Shown: in pieces, positions 6,204-8,019 of the stretch | Position numbering within the stretch: the stretch's first letter is position 1 | How the letters are laid out: every line of letters starts with the position of its first letter | Assembly (NCBI GenBank): GCA_900551005.1 | Contig: URUL01000086.1 | Location: 1 to 8,019, forward strand | From: an uncultured Ruminococcus sp. | Lineage (GTDB): Bacteria > Bacillota > Clostridia > Oscillospirales > CAG-272 | Direction of reading: 5' to 3' | DNA: 8,019 nucleotides | Translations under genes and position numbers: made by a program | Notes under the pieces: generated by a model | The model's input: the letters and a program-made list of their open reading frames with translations, nothing else | Databases searched by the model: none | What the model was told of the DNA's origin: nothing

Positions 6204-6250
6204 ATTTGTATTATAATGACAATGGGCAATCATTGCTTAAAGATACAAAT
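6204..6250 (+). promoter_or_regulatory. Possible stem-loop in the RNase Y leader RNA
   Basis: ATTTGTAT (6204-6211) is exactly complementary to ATACAAAT (6243-6250). Between them CAATG (6220-6224) can pair with CATTG (6231-6235), or GCAAT (6226-6230) with ATTGC (6232-6236). The outer stem would sit at, or within a few bases of, the predicted 5' end of the mRNA and leave the ribosome binding site free. A role in mRNA stability or feedback is inference. Confidence 0.45.
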
Positions 6251-6263
6251 TTATCACACAGAA

Positions 6264-6273
6264 AAAGGAGGTG
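6264..6273 (+). promoter_or_regulatory. Strong ribosome binding site that sets a TTG start
   Basis: AAAGGAGGTG is an almost complete complement of the 16S rRNA 3' end. It lies seven bases before TTG 6280, which decides that start over GTG 6271. A strong site combined with a weak start codon may set a moderate level of RNase Y. Confidence 0.85.
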
Positions 6274-6279
6274 TACAAT

Positions 6280-7821
6280 TTGCAGTATATTTGGTATGTC
6301 GTCGTAGGTGTAGCAGCTCTGGCTCTCGGTATCCTTTTCGGTATTCTGATACGAAAAAGCGTTGCCGAATCAAAGATAAAGAGCGCAGAGGCTGAGGCTA
6401 AACGAATCGTTGATGATGCTGTGAAAACAGCAGAAGCCCGTAAAAAGGAAATCCTCGTGGAAGCCAAAGAAGATATACTTAAGGCGAAAACCGAAGCTGA
6501 ACGTGAAAACAAAGAGCGCAGACAGGAGCTTATCCGTCTCGAAAACCGTGCTCTTTCCAAAGAAGAAACGCTGGACAGAAAGCTGGAAAATTACGAAAGA
6601 CGTTCGGAAGCCCTTGATAAAAAGCTCAAGGATGCGGAGAAATCCGCCGAGGCTGCCGAGCAGCTCAAGGCAGACCAGCTTGCCAAGCTCGAAGAAATTG
6701 CAGGATATACGGTGGAAGCGGCAAAAGAAGAGCTTGTTTCCAGAATAGAATCCGATGCAAAGCGTGAAGCTGCGGTTCGTATAACGCAAATTGAAAGTCG
6801 GCTCAAGGATGAAGCCGATACAAAAGCAAAAAATATTATTTCTCTTGCCATACAGCGTCTTTCTTCCGATACGGTATCGGAAACGACTGTTTCCGTCGTT
6901 CCTCTTCCCAGCGATGAAATGAAAGGCAGAATTATAGGCAGAGAAGGCAGAAACATTCATAAGATTGAAACACTCACGGGAGTCGATCTGATCATAGATG
7001 ACACTCCTGAAGCCATTACTCTCTCATGCTTTGACCCGATCCGCCGTGAGGTCGCCAGATTAACTCTCGAAAAGCTTATTGCAGACGGACGTATTCATCC
7101 GTCCAGAATCGAAGAGACAGTCGAAAAATCACGCAATGAAGTTGAAGCGATGATAAAGCAGGCCGGCGAAAGAGCTACCTTTGAAGTCGGTGTAAACGGA
7201 CTTCATCCCGATCTCGTCCGCTTCCTCGGCAGACTCAAATTCCGTACAAGCTACGGTCAGAATGTTCTTAATCATTCCATTGAAGTTGCTCACCTCTGCG
7301 GCATGATTGCAAGCGAGCTCGGCGTTGATACCGTTCTCGCAAAACGTGCCGGTTTGCTCCATGATATCGGCAAGGCACTCACACAGGAGGTCGAAGGCTC
7401 GCACATCCAGCTCGGTGTTGAAATCGCAAAGAAATATAAGGAAAACAAAGCCATTTTGCATGCGATCGAAGCGCATCACGGCGATGTTGAACCGCAGACG
7501 ATCGTTGCCGTTATCGTCCAGGCTGCAGATGCCATTTCAGCTGCCCGTCCCGGCGCACGCCGCGAGGATCTTGAGAGCTATATCAAGCGTCTCCAGCGTC
7601 TGGAAGAGATTTCAAACAGCTTCCCCGGCGTCGAGAAATCCTATGCCGTTCAGGCAGGAAGAGAGATCCGCATAATGGTCAAACCCGAGCAGATAAACGA
7701 CGATCAGATGATCATCGTAGCTCGCGATATCGTAAAGAAAATAGAAGAAGAGCTTGAATATCCCGGTCAGATCAAGGTAAACGTGATTCGCGAGAGTCGC
7801 GCTATCGAATATGCAAAATAA
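6280..7821 (+). CDS. rny: Ribonuclease Y
   Basis: A 513-residue membrane-anchored endoribonuclease that starts mRNA decay and processing in Bacillota; Bacillus subtilis RNase Y is about 520 residues, so it is full length. One membrane helix (about 4-23) is followed by a long charged coiled coil (about 28-175). Next comes the KH RNA-binding domain with its GREG loop (220-223, in GRIIGREGRN) and then the HD catalytic domain with H332 and the H361-D362 pair (LLHDIGKA). All key residues are present. The start is TTG at 6280-6282: the site AAAGGAGGTG (6264-6273) is nearly a full match to the 16S anti-Shine-Dalgarno and sits seven bases upstream. The in-frame GTG at 6271 overlaps that site and so is unlikely. 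The gene stands alone between its own promoter and terminator. The stop is TAA. Confidence 0.97.
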   Translation: MQYIWYVVVGVAALALGILFGILIRKSVAESKIKSAEAEAKRIVDDAVKTAEARKKEILVEAKEDILKAKTEAERENKERRQELIRLENRALSKEETLDRKLENYERRSEALDKKLKDAEKSAEAAEQLKADQLAKLEEIAGYTVEAAKEELVSRIESDAKREAAVRITQIESRLKDEADTKAKNIISLAIQRLSSDTVSETTVSVVPLPSDEMKGRIIGREGRNIHKIETLTGVDLIIDDTPEAITLSCFDPIRREVARLTLEKLIADGRIHPSRIEETVEKSRNEVEAMIKQAGERATFEVGVNGLHPDLVRFLGRLKFRTSYGQNVLNHSIEVAHLCGMIASELGVDTVLAKRAGLLHDIGKALTQEVEGSHIQLGVEIAKKYKENKAILHAIEAHHGDVEPQTIVAVIVQAADAISAARPGARREDLESYIKRLQRLEEISNSFPGVEKSYAVQAGREIRIMVKPEQINDDQMIIVARDIVKKIEEELEYPGQIKVNVIRESRAIEYAK

Positions 7822-7836
7822 TTTCCGATAAAGACA

Positions 7837-7880
7837 AATAAAAGGATGCTGCTGCAAGGTAGCATCCTTTTATTCTTATT
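7837..7880 (+). terminator. Intrinsic terminator of the RNase Y gene
   Basis: A perfect 14-bp stem (7837-7850 with 7861-7874) with a 10-base loop is followed by T-rich sequence. It lies 15 bases after the RNase Y stop codon. It is a textbook intrinsic terminator with a stem of moderate GC content. Confidence 0.92.
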
Positions 7881-7906
7881 TTTTAAGTATTATGATAAAT
7901 TGTGTA

Positions 7907-8005
7907 ATGATCACTTTATATGAAAAGTACCAAAAAGCACAAGGTACTTTTCGCCTGTCCGAAAAGTACGAAAAGGACAAAAAGAGGAAGGCTTTCCTCT
8001 TTTGA
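7907..8005 (+). CDS. Short reading frame within the right-hand repeat (doubtful gene)
   Basis: ATG 7907 opens a 32-codon frame ending in TGA at 8003-8005. It is rich in Lys and Glu and ends in RLSEKYEKDKKRKAFLF. The same C-terminal frame is kept in the left module B copy, where the only base difference inside it is synonymous (TTG to CTG, Leu). There, however, a TAA at 66-68 separates it from the upstream ATG at 24. No convincing ribosome binding site precedes 7907. Most probably the frame is a by-product of the repeat's palindromes; a small basic peptide cannot be excluded. Confidence 0.2.
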   Translation: MITLYEKYQKAQGTFRLSEKYEKDKKRKAFLF

Positions 8006-8019
8006 ACTCCTTCCGCATA
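7922..8019 (+). repeat. Dispersed hairpin repeat, module B, right copy
   Basis: Bases 7941-8019 match 67-145 with two mismatches in 79, and the element runs out of the window. Just upstream, GAAAAGTACC (7922-7931) pairs perfectly with GGTACTTTTC (7943-7952). The arm GTACTTTTCG (7944-7953) can alternatively pair with CGAAAAGTAC (7960-7969). Module A proper is not seen before this copy, so its left part is diverged or different from the left-edge copies. Confidence 0.88.

Noticed and set aside
6271..6273. GTG start for RNase Y
   Set aside because: The codon is part of the AAAGGAGGTG ribosome binding site, so initiation there is not plausible; TTG 6280 has correct spacing.

Overview
The window looks like a chromosomal segment of an anaerobic, Gram-positive member of the Bacillota, most likely class Clostridia. 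The reasons are a full-length RNase Y, an S-layer-homology (SLH) protein with a Gram-positive style signal peptide, strong AAGGAGG-type ribosome binding sites, near-consensus sigma-A promoters and classic intrinsic terminators. Base composition is intermediate and similar across the genes. This assignment is inference from gene content; no rRNA or tRNA is present to confirm it.

Layout. Bases 1-365 contain no recognisable gene. They hold two copies of a hairpin-rich dispersed repeat and end in a very strong rightward terminator. An SLH protein with two cadherin-like Ig domains is encoded leftward (478-1722). An intergenic region of about 180 bases carries a clear rightward promoter (1831-1859). 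That promoter drives a four-gene rightward operon: a GtrA-family membrane protein (1901-2344), an FAD-dependent oxidoreductase of the protoporphyrinogen-oxidase/UDP-galactopyranose-mutase type (2436-4001), a polytopic membrane protein resembling GT-C glycosyltransferases (3991-5670), and a small cupin protein (5674-6036). The operon ends in a terminator (6083-6132). RNase Y (6280-7821) follows as a separate unit with a perfect-consensus promoter (TTGACA-17-TATAAT), a TTG start behind an excellent ribosome binding site, and its own terminator. The right edge (from about 7907) enters another copy of the repeat seen at the left edge.

How the genes work together. GtrA proteins are associated with moving polyprenyl-phosphate-linked sugars across the membrane, GT-C enzymes use such lipid-linked sugars outside the membrane, and Glf-like flavoproteins act on nucleotide sugars. 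The operon is therefore probably a cell-surface sugar-modification module, next to an SLH-anchored surface protein read from the opposite strand. RNase Y is an unrelated housekeeping gene.

The most notable point is that the flavoprotein gene is interrupted by a single in-frame TAG (3120-3122). The reading frame and family motifs continue intact on both sides. The other five confident genes end in TGA or TAA, never TAG. This may be a recent nonsense mutation, a base-calling error, readthrough or amber recoding; the sequence alone does not decide. The second point of interest is the repeat family at both edges, with several perfect inverted repeats, alternating complementary arms and a short reading frame shared between copies.
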